The notes beneath the pieces were generated by a model, which did not search any database, was not told where the DNA came from, and saw nothing but the letters and a program-made list of their open reading frames with translations. Position numbers and translations under genes: made by a program. 58,201 nt of DNA. Source: Clostridia bacterium. GTDB lineage: Bacteria > Bacillota > Clostridia > Oscillospirales > CAG-272. Positions within the stretch are counted from its first letter, which is position 1; the number at the start of each line of letters is the position of its first letter. The stretch spans positions 1 to 58,201 of the forward strand of contig JAFQWY010000334.1 of assembly GCA_017407225.1 (NCBI GenBank), given 5' to 3'. Positions 50,568 to 58,201 of the stretch are shown here, piece after piece.

Positions 50568-51929
50568 TTATTTCCCCGACAGCCTTTTCAGTTCCGCGAG
50601 GGACTCTTCCGCCAGTTCTGTCAGAACCGTCCGGAAATCTTCTCCCTCATTGGTCCGTCTGATATACTGGTTGCGAGCCGCTTTCAGCACCGACTTCACA
50701 TTTTCCTCAAAATCAGACTGAATCTCGGAAGCACCGTCGTACAGCGGGAGGGCGTAAAAGGTATAGGAATCCATCATTTCTTCCACTGCTTCGTATACAT
50801 TGCGGTAGTTTTCTTTCTCAATCCTGCTGAAATCCGCAAACAGAGCGTCCATGGCGTCATAAGTCACCGGCAGATATCCCGCGTTGGTGACAAACTCCAG
50901 ATTGTGCTCCCGTTCGGTCAGCCATTTTGCGAAGATTACCGCAGCCTGATTGCGCCGTTCGTCCTCACTTTTCACGGCAAACAATCCTCCGCCGCGGTAG
51001 ATCACACCGGCAGTATTTTCCGTGAACGTCGGATAAGGAAGGGATACCGCTTCGATCTCTTCGGTGGTATTGTCGGGATAAATGATCTTGGACGGCTGGT
51101 ACAGCACATCTGCGGTGGATCCGGTATTGGCAATGATCTCCGCTGTTTTCCATCGGGATGCCGCATATCCTTCATCCAGGCAGATGCCGCCGTAAATTGC
51201 CGTTTCGGCCAGGGGCATCCAGATCTCGCGGAAAGCATCATCGTCCAGACGCAGTCTGCCGCCCCGGATAAACTCACTGCCGTACGCTTTCATGCCCACG
51301 CAGGCATAGTTATAGAAGTCATTGATCTGCAGAAAGTTATGTCCGCCCGACCAGTCGTAATAGGCATGAGCCGCTGCGAATACGGATTCAAAGGTTGAGA
51401 GATCCTTTAACGTGATCCCGGTATCCTCGCTGAAACGGTCGAACAGCGTCTTGTTCAGGAAAAATGCCTCTGTGGATTTTGCCACGGGAAGCATGAGCAG
51501 TTCTTCACCGAAATAACCCTCAGCAAGAAAATCGTCGTGAAAAGCCGCAAGTTCATCCTCCGTGAAATACTCGTTCCAGTCAAGGAGATTTTCCGGCCCG
51601 ACGATTTCTGCCACCCGTGGATAGGCTGTAAACAGATCGGGCATTGCATCGGCTCCCGGTTCGCCGTTTGCGGATGCGGCCAGAGCTTTGTCAATGGCAG
51701 AAGAACTGGTAACAGACACCACGTTCACCGTAATGCCGTAGGTGCTGCCCACCGAACGGTTGAATTCGTTGATCACAGCATTCAGAGGAGATTCGGTCTG
51801 ACTTCCGTACACATGCCATACAGACAGTGTCACCGGAGACTCAGGGCTTGGCATCCGGTTCTGTGCACAGCCGGACAAAAGTGTTGTAATCAGTACAAGA
51901 TTTATAAGAAAAGCAAGAGTTTTTTTCAT
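50568..51929 (-). CDS. Extracellular solute-binding lipoprotein (ABC family 1)
   Basis: About 453 residues from ATG 51929 (AAGG upstream); the frame is open further 5' but without a ribosome site. A lipoprotein signal peptide is clear: KKTLAFLINLVLITTLLSGC, with the lipobox cysteine at about 21. VTLSVWHVYGSQTESPLNAV begins the mature sugar-binding-type fold, and GVIYRGGGLFAVKSEDE lies late in it. No permease or ATPase gene is nearby. The partner gene encodes a membrane LuxR regulator, so the protein probably serves signal detection rather than uptake. A 16-bp direct repeat lies in its upstream region. Confidence 0.9.
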   Translation of the reverse strand: MKKTLAFLINLVLITTLLSGCAQNRMPSPESPVTLSVWHVYGSQTESPLNAVINEFNRSVGSTYGITVNVVSVTSSSAIDKALAASANGEPGADAMPDLFTAYPRVAEIVGPENLLDWNEYFTEDELAAFHDDFLAEGYFGEELLMLPVAKSTEAFFLNKTLFDRFSEDTGITLKDLSTFESVFAAAHAYYDWSGGHNFLQINDFYNYACVGMKAYGSEFIRGGRLRLDDDAFREIWMPLAETAIYGGICLDEGYAASRWKTAEIIANTGSTADVLYQPSKIIYPDNTTEEIEAVSLPYPTFTENTAGVIYRGGGLFAVKSEDERRNQAAVIFAKWLTEREHNLEFVTNAGYLPVTYDAMDALFADFSRIEKENYRNVYEAVEEMMDSYTFYALPLYDGASEIQSDFEENVKSVLKAARNQYIRRTNEGEDFRTVLTELAEESLAELKRLSGK

Positions 51930-51947
51930 AATTTTACCTTCCTGTAT

Positions 51948-52005
51948 GGTTTTCCTACCCGAATTCCCACCCTTTTTTGTGTTTTTTCCGGTTTTCCTAC
52001 CCGAA
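51948..52005 (-). promoter_or_regulatory. Direct repeats upstream of the solute-binding protein gene
   Basis: TTCGGGTAGGAAAACC (minus strand) occurs exactly twice, at 51948-51963 and 51990-52005, 42 bp apart (four helical turns). Candidate sites for the LuxR-type regulator encoded downstream. No sigma-A promoter is evident here. Confidence 0.6.
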
Positions 52006-52309
52006 CAGGCTGCTGTGGGTGGGGACAAAAGTGTGAAAATTCGTATAATAATAGCTGCAGGGCTGCCGAAGGAGGGTATAGGTCTTGCCGCAGTCAGTCA
52101 AATTGCGAAAGGGGTACCCCGTTATTGCGGAATGAAAATTCCCGACAACAGATTCTGCGTACGCGCCAACGATCTCAGAATCCGCCCCGTTTATTATGAT
52201 AATTATACAATCACTGTATTTATTATATCACAGAAGTTTTGTTTAATCAAGAGTACGCACAGATCGGATGGGAGGGAATCACGCATCCGGCCGATAGGAA
52301 AGGGGGACT

Positions 52310-52687
52310 ATGCCGATGGGGACCAGAAGAATCGCTGCCTGCAAAAAGACCGTGGAAAACGGCGGCAGCAGATATCGGTTTTACTGTGAATTATCCGGTG
52401 CGCTGGCGTGTGTGACCGATCCGATCCGGGCTGAAACTCCCGAGGAGGAACTGCGGATCGCCTGGGAAACCGTCGGAATCAAGTATTTCAATCTTTGCCA
52501 CAAATGCGGGAGATGGGTCATTGATGCCGCATACAACGTGGATGTACTGGAATGCGTGGAATGTGCGCCGTATGAAGCGGAACCGAGATTCTGCAAAAAC
52601 TGCGGCGTAAAAATCGAAACCCCTGGCAGGAAATGTCCTGTCTGCGGAAACAGTCTCGTTTATGAGGGAGGAGGAACGTCAGAATGA
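52310..52687 (+). CDS. Zinc-ribbon protein of unknown function
   Basis: 125 residues; ATG 52310 or 52316, both after AGGAAAGGGGG. The N-terminal half (GGSRYRFYCELSGALACVTD) has no known family. The second half contains three CxxC-type pairs: LCHKCGRW, ECVECAPY, then FCKNCGVKI and KCPVCGNSL, which form one or two zinc ribbons. The stop codon overlaps the start of a second zinc-ribbon gene. It probably belongs to an operon running to the window end. Confidence 0.82.
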   Translation: MPMGTRRIAACKKTVENGGSRYRFYCELSGALACVTDPIRAETPEEELRIAWETVGIKYFNLCHKCGRWVIDAAYNVDVLECVECAPYEAEPRFCKNCGVKIETPGRKCPVCGNSLVYEGGGTSE

Positions 52688-52983
52688 CTCAGAAAATCCG
52701 GTTCAAAAATCTGGAACAGTTCGGTTTCGGCCCCAATGTGATGAAGAAAACCAAGATATGCGCAAAATGCGGTCAGATTGCAAAAACGGGATCTGTTTTC
52801 TGCCGAAGCTGCGGAGCCTTTCTGCCGCGCGAAACCCTGTACGACCGATACAGACGGAAACACAAATGCTGTTCCGTATGCGGCACGGTATTGACGGATG
52901 ACGCAAAATACTGCCCTCACTGCGGGATGAAAATGCGGACCGGCGCGGAAGAAGCATCAGCGAAAAACAAAAAATCAAAATAA
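52684..52983 (+). CDS. Small double zinc-ribbon protein
   Basis: 99 residues. Four CxxC pairs form two zinc ribbons: ICAKCGQIAK with FCRSCGAFL, and CCSVCGTVL with YCPHCGMKM. It ends in a lysine-rich tail. The ATG overlaps the stop of the preceding zinc-ribbon gene (ATGA), so they are co-translated. Such proteins often act as adaptors; the partner is unknown. Confidence 0.85.
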   Translation: MTQKIRFKNLEQFGFGPNVMKKTKICAKCGQIAKTGSVFCRSCGAFLPRETLYDRYRRKHKCCSVCGTVLTDDAKYCPHCGMKMRTGAEEASAKNKKSK

Positions 52984-53008
52984 ATTATTCACACAGGAGG
53001 AACTGATT

Positions 53009-53452
53009 ATGAACTATATCGGAAAATGGGTATTCCACTCAATAGGTACCTTCAATGAATCCGATGAAATGATATATCTCGGTGCGGAAGAATATCTGAA
53101 GGCACCGATGCCGTATATCGACGAATCCGATGAGGAAATGGTTGCCGGGGAAATGAAGGAAAGAAAGCAGGCAATCGGCGGCAAAATCGCTGTATGCGAA
53201 GACGGAAAGCTGTATATGCTGATGCCCATGCCCGAAGGCGTATCCCAGGAACAGATCGATCAGGCTGTCAGCGCAGGCATCATCAAGGTATACGACGGCA
53301 TGATGACCGATGAACCGAAAGCATGGGAAGAAAGAGACGGCGAACTCTGGCTGGAAGTCGGTGAAGGCATGAGCGATGACGGCTGGGTGAAGCTTTCCGA
53401 TGATGACGGATTCCTTGTTTTCATGACCACCAGATACATAAAAGCGGAATAA
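53009..53452 (+). CDS. Hypothetical acidic protein
   Basis: 147 residues, strongly acidic (ESDEEMVAGEMKERKQ, GMSDDGWVKLSDDDGFLV). It starts NYIGKWVFHSIGTFNESDEM, a pattern like a small lipocalin-type beta barrel, but no family can be assigned. GGAGG precedes the ATG, and the next gene follows within 16 bp. No signal peptide. Confidence 0.8.
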   Translation: MNYIGKWVFHSIGTFNESDEMIYLGAEEYLKAPMPYIDESDEEMVAGEMKERKQAIGGKIAVCEDGKLYMLMPMPEGVSQEQIDQAVSAGIIKVYDGMMTDEPKAWEERDGELWLEVGEGMSDDGWVKLSDDDGFLVFMTTRYIKAE

Positions 53453-53468
53453 ACAGGAGGAAGATACC

Positions 53469-54068
53469 ATGAGTTTATTTGATACCCTGAAAAGAGCGGC
53501 ACTTTCCGCACTGAAACGTGAAGCACGCAAAGCGGTGGACAACGCCGTCTCCAATATCGGCAAGGGCAGAAATTACACCGAGAAATTCACCTTTACCGCA
53601 CTCCCCGCAAATGTTGAAGAGCTGAAAGCGCTCCCCGAAGCAAAGCTGGATACCGCATTCAAGACCGCGGCTCTGACCGTTCTCGCGCTCAGCAGATACG
53701 AAACCGATCCGGAAGCCGCATTTGAAATGCTCGCTTTTCTGAAAGGACCCGAAGCACTTACCAACAGTGAAAAGAGCTTTATCAAGGACCGCCTGACCGG
53801 TAAGGAATATAAGGTCCGTTCCTTCTTTGAAGGTGCGTCACCGGAAAACGATTACACACCGAACAAGCCGTATGTGATCCCGGTCATCGAGAATCCCTAT
53901 TCTTTCGACAACGAAAACTGGGCGACTCTGTATGTGGCAAGCGGCGGTGCGGACAATCCCAGAAACATCAAGTTCAGAAAGAAGCCCTCCACCGGTGAGT
54001 GGTTCTTAAACGACATTCAGTGCCTCGGAGACATCCGGCTTCCCAAGTCCGAAGACAAGTGGGCGTAA
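53469..54068 (+). CDS. DUF6935-like protein
   Basis: 199 residues. A basic N-terminal helix (LKRAALSALKREARKAVDN) is followed by a globular part with KTAALTVLALSRYETDPEAA, NPYSFDNENWATLYVASGGA and RKKPSTGEWFLND. These last motifs match what I know of the DUF6935 family, which is found in clusters with SPFH and zinc-ribbon proteins. Function unknown. GGAGG is upstream of the ATG. Confidence 0.75.
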   Translation: MSLFDTLKRAALSALKREARKAVDNAVSNIGKGRNYTEKFTFTALPANVEELKALPEAKLDTAFKTAALTVLALSRYETDPEAAFEMLAFLKGPEALTNSEKSFIKDRLTGKEYKVRSFFEGASPENDYTPNKPYVIPVIENPYSFDNENWATLYVASGGADNPRNIKFRKKPSTGEWFLNDIQCLGDIRLPKSEDKWA

Positions 54069-54073
54069 GCGGA

Positions 54074-54514
54074 ATGAATTTCGTTGTGTTCGACAGCGGA
54101 GTCTTCCGGATCCATGTGCCGGATGGCTGGATGGCGTTCTGCGGAATTGACAGCGAATGCCGTACCACCCCGAAGAAGGTGCATATTTTCAAAGGTGCTG
54201 AACTTGAAACGGATATCTTTACCCATGCCGGACTGACAATCTGTTTTTACGGCAGGGAGGATATCTGGCTTTCGCCGAAGAGCTTTTACGACAATGTGTC
54301 CGACATGGAACCGTTTGTGCTGGGTGCATACACATGGCGGGGCTATACCTGCACCAGCTTCGGCTATCCCTATACGATGCTGGAAACAGCGTGTGACGGA
54401 TGTATCTTCTTCGTGATGATCCTCACAGAAAACGGCGAACATGAAGTGAGTCTGAAAGATCCGGATGTGGAAAATATTTTGAAAAGTCTGAAAATAACAA
54501 ACGATAAGGAGTAA
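54074..54514 (+). CDS. Hypothetical protein
   Basis: About 146 residues from ATG 54074, 5 bp after the previous stop; a GTG at 53999 is in the same frame but lies inside the preceding gene. FVVFDSGVFRIHVPDGWMAF followed by KPKVHIF-like strands, and a C-terminal DPDVENILKSLKI helix, recall small beta-rich PsbP-like domains. I cannot name a family. No signal peptide or membrane segment. Confidence 0.75.
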   Translation: MNFVVFDSGVFRIHVPDGWMAFCGIDSECRTTPKKVHIFKGAELETDIFTHAGLTICFYGREDIWLSPKSFYDNVSDMEPFVLGAYTWRGYTCTSFGYPYTMLETACDGCIFFVMILTENGEHEVSLKDPDVENILKSLKITNDKE

Positions 54515-54519
54515 ATACG

Positions 54520-55278
54520 ATGGCAAAGCATACCTGTGCAATCTGCGGAGCGGAGCTGAATCTGATCACCGAACAGAAGCTGGCGGACGGCAATTTCATC
54601 TGCCGCAAGGTCTGCTCGAAGAAATGTCTGAAAATTTTCGATAAAGTGGAAGCGACTCTTGAGTCCGTGAATTCCCATATCGAACAGGTGGAATACGGCA
54701 CCAAGGTATGGAATCAGATTTTCGTTCCCCTGACCAAAACCAAGGTCAAGGAAGAAAAGATGAAGCGGTTCGGAAAGAATGGGGAACTGTACGTATCTCC
54801 CTCCACGGGGCTTGTGGCTCTCACCGAAAACCGCTATAAGATTTTCATCTTCGGCAAATCCACCATCGCCTGCGTTTATCGCCTCGCCGATCTCTACGGC
54901 TATGATTACGAATCCGAAGTGGTAAAGAACTCCGAAGGCAAGGAAGAAACCAGGCATTACTGCGTTCTTCTTTTCAACAATACTCCCGGTCTGTATCAGG
55001 TACGGATGGAAATCCGCAGCGGTGAATTTGAAAGCATGGAAAAATATTTCAACACCCTGTTCGGCATTCAGAAAACTCTCGGAAACATCAAGAATACCTG
55101 GAAGCAGCAGATCAATGCAGCGAAAGCGGTTGCCGATGCGGTCAAGGCAGTCAAGGAAGGCACCGTGGATGAAGCCGTTGCGGAAAACACCATCGGTGCT
55201 CTGGACGCAGCTCAGTACGGCGACAGAACCGAATGGATCGCAAAGGCCGATGCAGCCCTTGCAGCAGTACAAAAGTAA
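54520..55278 (+). CDS. DUF4428-type zinc-binding protein
   Basis: 252 residues. The N-terminus CAICGAELNLI with VCSKKC some 20 residues later forms the zinc-binding DUF4428 element. A central beta-rich PH-like domain follows (ALTENRYKIFIFGKSTIACV), and the C-terminus is alanine-rich and helical (NAAKAVADAVKAVKEGTVDE). AAGGAG precedes the ATG, with 5 bp from the previous gene. It fits the theme of zinc-ribbon-linked scaffold proteins in this cluster. Confidence 0.8.
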   Translation: MAKHTCAICGAELNLITEQKLADGNFICRKVCSKKCLKIFDKVEATLESVNSHIEQVEYGTKVWNQIFVPLTKTKVKEEKMKRFGKNGELYVSPSTGLVALTENRYKIFIFGKSTIACVYRLADLYGYDYESEVVKNSEGKEETRHYCVLLFNNTPGLYQVRMEIRSGEFESMEKYFNTLFGIQKTLGNIKNTWKQQINAAKAVADAVKAVKEGTVDEAVAENTIGALDAAQYGDRTEWIAKADAALAAVQK

Positions 55279-55345
55279 TCGCAGGAATGACAGGGTGACG
55301 GGATTTTGTGTTCTGTCGCCCTGTTGCAGCATGGAGGAAAGATAG

Positions 55346-56956
55346 ATGAAAAAAATAATGATTTTCGGAATTATGATGATTCTTGCCCTTGGAGGTGTGC
55401 TGACCGCATGCGCCGCAAAAACCTATGAAGTTGATTACTGCGGTGAACAGCAGATGTATGACGGTGCAAAAGACTCCTATGCCCCCGGCAAGGAAGTCAC
55501 ACTTCGCTATACGCTGATTGCGTCGGACACTTCTTATGCTTTCTATCTGGATGGAGAAGAACTGGACGTGGAATTCGACAGCAACAAAGGATATTTCATC
55601 CGCTTTACCATGCCGGATCATGATGTGCGTCTGGAATGTGTGACAAAGAATACCATGGCAGATCAGATTCCCACGCTTGAAGCGGAACCGGAGGAAAATC
55701 TTCCGGAGAATGAAACAGAACCCGAAACTCAGCCCGCGGAAACCGCTGCTCCCGAGCCGGAAACCGAAGAGGTTGTCGCAGTACCGGAGCAGGTTTATGT
55801 ATATACTCTTCCGCTGGTCAAGTATTTCAGCCAGCAGTGGGAATGGGATGACGAAATCCTTCTTGCCCTGAGCGAATACAACGGCGTCGTCCTGCCCGAT
55901 GACGAGAAGCATGTGAATCCCGCCCTTGCCGAAGCACTGGATCAGACAAAGAACATGGCGACCCGTGCCATGAACGACGAATTCGATAATCTTCTTGCCG
56001 TTGCAAAGGACGAGCTGGCACTTCTGGGTGCCGACAGCTTTGTCACCAAGTCTTCCACCATGGATGTACAGATCCGCCGTGCCGACAATGTGGCGGTAAG
56101 CTGGCTGACGGATTCCACGCTGGTATACGGTAATATCAATGGCCGTTATCTGAACGGCACCACTTTTGATACCGAAACCGGTAAGCAGCTGATGATTTCC
56201 GATGTGATCAGGGATATGAGCAAAATTCCTGCCATTGTGAAAAAGGAACTGCAGAGCCATACGTGGAACGGCGATTTCTACTCCGATACTGCCGTGGAAG
56301 ATTACTTCCGCGATACGCCCGAGGACGGCATCCGCTGGACACTCGACTACAACGGCGTGACCTTCTATTTCGCAAGCGGTGAAATAGCGGATCTCGGGGA
56401 CGGACATCTGGCGGCTGCTGTGACCTTTGCGGAATATCCGGATCTGTTCAACGAAAAATATACGGCAGTTCCCGAATCCTACATCGTCGAGCTCCCCCTG
56501 AATCACCCGTTCTATACCGATCTTGACGGCGACGGGGATGTGGAAGAGCTGAATGTGACTCCCTTCCGGCACGAAAGCGGTCTGTTCTATGAATCGTTCG
56601 GTGTTTACACCGATACGGACGCCCAGTATTACCATGCGGAATTTTCCGCTGATATCCTTCACCGCACCGGCGGATATCACCCGTATTACATAAAAACCGC
56701 TGACGGCAGACAGTATCTGTACGTTTTCGCGGAAGGAAGCGAACTTGCTCCCGGCGCAATGGAACTCCGCGTGCTTGATGTAACCGGCGGCAAGCTCACG
56801 GAAGCCGGAGATATGCACGCAGGTCCCGGTTATGTTCCCGTAGACTGCTCCTACGCGCTGACCGATCCCGAAAACATGATGCTGGAGAACTTCGGGCTTA
56901 TGCAGGAAGCCGCTGCGCACCGTGTCGGTGACAACGGAATGCCGGTACGCCAATAA
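55346..56956 (+). CDS. Lipoprotein with acidic linker and DUF3298-like domain
   Basis: 536 residues. A lipoprotein signal (IFGIMMILALGGVLTACAAK) anchors it outside the membrane. A small beta domain (~25-115) leads to a glutamate/proline-rich linker (NETEPETQPAETAAPEPETE), then a globular part with GRYLNGTTFDTETGKQLMIS, IKKEL-like helices and DGIRWTLDYNGVTFYFASGE, as in the RsiV/DUF3298 fold. A calcium-like DLDGDGDVEEL loop is present near residue 390. AGGAAAG precedes the ATG. It may be a surface sensor; function unknown. Confidence 0.82.
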   Translation: MKKIMIFGIMMILALGGVLTACAAKTYEVDYCGEQQMYDGAKDSYAPGKEVTLRYTLIASDTSYAFYLDGEELDVEFDSNKGYFIRFTMPDHDVRLECVTKNTMADQIPTLEAEPEENLPENETEPETQPAETAAPEPETEEVVAVPEQVYVYTLPLVKYFSQQWEWDDEILLALSEYNGVVLPDDEKHVNPALAEALDQTKNMATRAMNDEFDNLLAVAKDELALLGADSFVTKSSTMDVQIRRADNVAVSWLTDSTLVYGNINGRYLNGTTFDTETGKQLMISDVIRDMSKIPAIVKKELQSHTWNGDFYSDTAVEDYFRDTPEDGIRWTLDYNGVTFYFASGEIADLGDGHLAAAVTFAEYPDLFNEKYTAVPESYIVELPLNHPFYTDLDGDGDVEELNVTPFRHESGLFYESFGVYTDTDAQYYHAEFSADILHRTGGYHPYYIKTADGRQYLYVFAEGSELAPGAMELRVLDVTGGKLTEAGDMHAGPGYVPVDCSYALTDPENMMLENFGLMQEAAAHRVGDNGMPVRQ

Positions 56957-57049
56957 AGGCATCCTATACAGCATAACTCGCAGATTGTGAGAGATCCGGA
57001 AGTGTATTTTTCCGGAACAGATGAAAAACTGACCGAGAAAGGAAATCTG

Positions 57050-57727
57050 ATGGGAAACAAGAAAAAACTGACGATTCTTCATTCCAACGATCTCCATGGA
57101 GATTTTCTTGCAGAAAAGGTGGATGACCGGCTGATCGGAGGCGTTTCCCGTTTGTCGGGTTACGTCAACAAAACACGCTTATCGATTCCGAATTCCGCGG
57201 GATTTCCACTATTGAAATTATGAATATGCTGGCGCCGGATGTGGTTGCTATCGGCAATCATGAGACGGATTACGGCATCGCGCACCTTCTGTTCCTGGAA
57301 AAGTGTGCAAAGTTTCCGATCATCAACTCCAATCTGCATATCCGTACCAATAATTCCAGACTGTTCAAGCCCTACAATATCATCGAGATTGACGGCATGA
57401 GAATTCTGTTTATCGGTATTCTGACAAAGGATATCGTGAACCAGACGCGGAACGAAGGTCTGCATATTGTGTATGACCGCGATGCACACGCATTCAGTGA
57501 ATTTGATTTCTTCGGTACCCCAGTTGAGAATGACCGGATTTACAGAGTCGGCCCAATCCTATCACTACAAGAACTTCGAAACTGCCTTTGCTGTTCCTAG
57601 GGAGGAAATCGCACAGAACGGCAAGCCGCGCATGGTGGCTACCAACAGCCAGGAGATTCTTGAGGAACATCTGTCGGAACACCAGAATCTGGACCGCGTT
57701 GTCAGCGGCAGACTGGTGATCAACTGA
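57050..57727 (+). pseudogene. Decayed 5'-nucleotidase/metallophosphatase (UshA-like)
   Basis: Three fragments in shifted frames. 57050-57223 encodes KLTILHSNDLHGDFL and a Ser-Gly-Tyr-Val segment. 57185-57560 (another frame) encodes STIEIMNMLAPDVVAIGNHE and RILFIGILTKDIV. 57545-57727 (first frame again) encodes SYHYKNFETAFAVPREE and SGRLVIN. The second metal motif (GDxxxGS) and the whole central region including the GGHSH-type motif are missing, so the gene lost several hundred residues compared with the family. A good ribosome site (AAAGGAAAT) remains before the ATG. Confidence 0.88.
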
Positions 57728-57871
57728 TTGCTGTACCACAGAAGCGAGCCTGACGGAAAAGCAAACAGGGAAAAACGTCCGTGAGGGAACGGTGAATGAC
57801 GCACGCTTCCGTGGGAAACAACAGATACAATCAATTAAATAACAAAATATAACCATCAAGGAGAAACAACT

Positions 57872-58201
57872 ATGGGACTTATCAAAGCTATTGCCGGAGC
57901 GGCCGGCGGCGTACTGGCCGATCAGTGGAAGGAGTTTTTCTACTGCGACTCCATTGACAATGATATTCTGATTGTAAAGGGAAAGAAGCGTACCAGCGGA
58001 CGTTCCTCCAATACCAAGGGCGAAGAAAACATCATTTCCAACGGTTCCGGCATCGCGGTTGCGGACGGACAGTGCATGATTATCGTGGAACAGGGCAAGG
58101 TCGTGGAATATTGTGCGGAACCCGGTGAATTCACCTGGGATTCCTCCAGCGAACCTTCTCTGTTTGCAGGTTCTCTCGGTGAAAGCATCAAGGAAACCTT
58201 C
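57872..58201 (+). CDS. SPFH domain protein, YdjI/virion-core-like (3' end outside window)
   Basis: The first 110 residues are visible, starting at ATG 57872 with AAGGAG 8 nt upstream. MGLIKAIAGAAGGVLADQWK followed by EFFYCDSIDNDILIVKGKKR is typical of YdjI-like SPFH proteins. These sit in operons with zinc-ribbon proteins such as those upstream, and Bacillus YdjI acts in membrane stress together with the PspA-like protein. The region 57728-57871 before it has no gene. Confidence 0.9.
   Translation, partial: MGLIKAIAGAAGGVLADQWKEFFYCDSIDNDILIVKGKKRTSGRSSNTKGEENIISNGSGIAVADGQCMIIVEQGKVVEYCAEPGEFTWDSSSEPSLFAGSLGESIKETF

Noticed and set aside
51946..52389. 147-codon open frame upstream of the zinc-ribbon genes
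   Set aside because: Low-complexity start across the direct repeats, no ribosome site and no protein-like pattern; 52029-52309 appears to be non-coding.

Overview
The window reads as chromosome of a low-to-mid GC Gram-positive anaerobe of the Clostridia, probably an uncultured gut or rumen species. This rests on strong AGGAGG-type ribosome sites, many sigma-A promoters of the form TTGACA-N17-TATAAT, TTG/GTG starts, SpoVT and a SpoIVFB-like protease (spore-former genes), and many carbohydrate-active genes. No rRNA or tRNA gene was recognised.

Layout. 1-3413: end of a ThuA-like gene, a Gfo/Idh/MocA oxidoreductase and a GH127 beta-L-arabinofuranosidase. 3465-7948: three consecutive ECF-type sigma factors; the first has a membrane-anchored partner, the other two carry long C-terminal extensions. 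8006-8755: exodeoxyribonuclease III broken by an in-frame TAG. 8858-10566 (minus): a MerR regulator and a GH5-like glycosidase. 10596-14749 (minus): sulfate activation genes (CysC-CysQ fusion, CysD, CysN). 14850-15660: small membrane protein plus M50 protease. 15703-18692 (minus): SPFH operon. 18731-21519: MarR plus ABC exporter. 21571-24885 (minus): sialate O-acetylesterase, phosphopantetheinyl transferase, metallophosphoesterase. 24968-28161: small membrane protein, MBOAT acyltransferase, TrpR-like regulator, methyltransferase. 28218-38991: GH28-like proteins, XRE regulator, RecQ, GH42, threonine aldolase, polysaccharide deacetylase. 38988-40126: an XRE regulator split by a small repeat element. 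40283-40819: SpoVT.

41200-48240 holds the most notable system: a type III-B (Cmr) CRISPR locus. The cmr1 to cmr6 genes stand in canonical order, flanked on both sides by very short CRISPR arrays with near-identical leaders. Cas10/Cmr2 keeps its GGDD cyclase motif but lacks the HD nuclease domain. Cmr6 ends in a zinc ribbon. No Cas1, Cas2, Cas6 or recognised cyclic-oligoadenylate effector is in the window.

48615-52005 (minus): an orphan solute-binding lipoprotein followed by a membrane-spanning LuxR-type regulator. 52310 to the end: a run of small zinc-ribbon, DUF-type and lipoprotein genes leading to an SPFH/YdjI-like protein cut by the window edge, with a decayed 5'-nucleotidase pseudogene inside it.

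A previously unlabelled repeat of about 75-100 bp occurs three times (12271-12347, 26835-26918, 39906-40004). One copy interrupts a gene and is flanked by a 5-bp direct repeat, so it behaves like a small mobile element.
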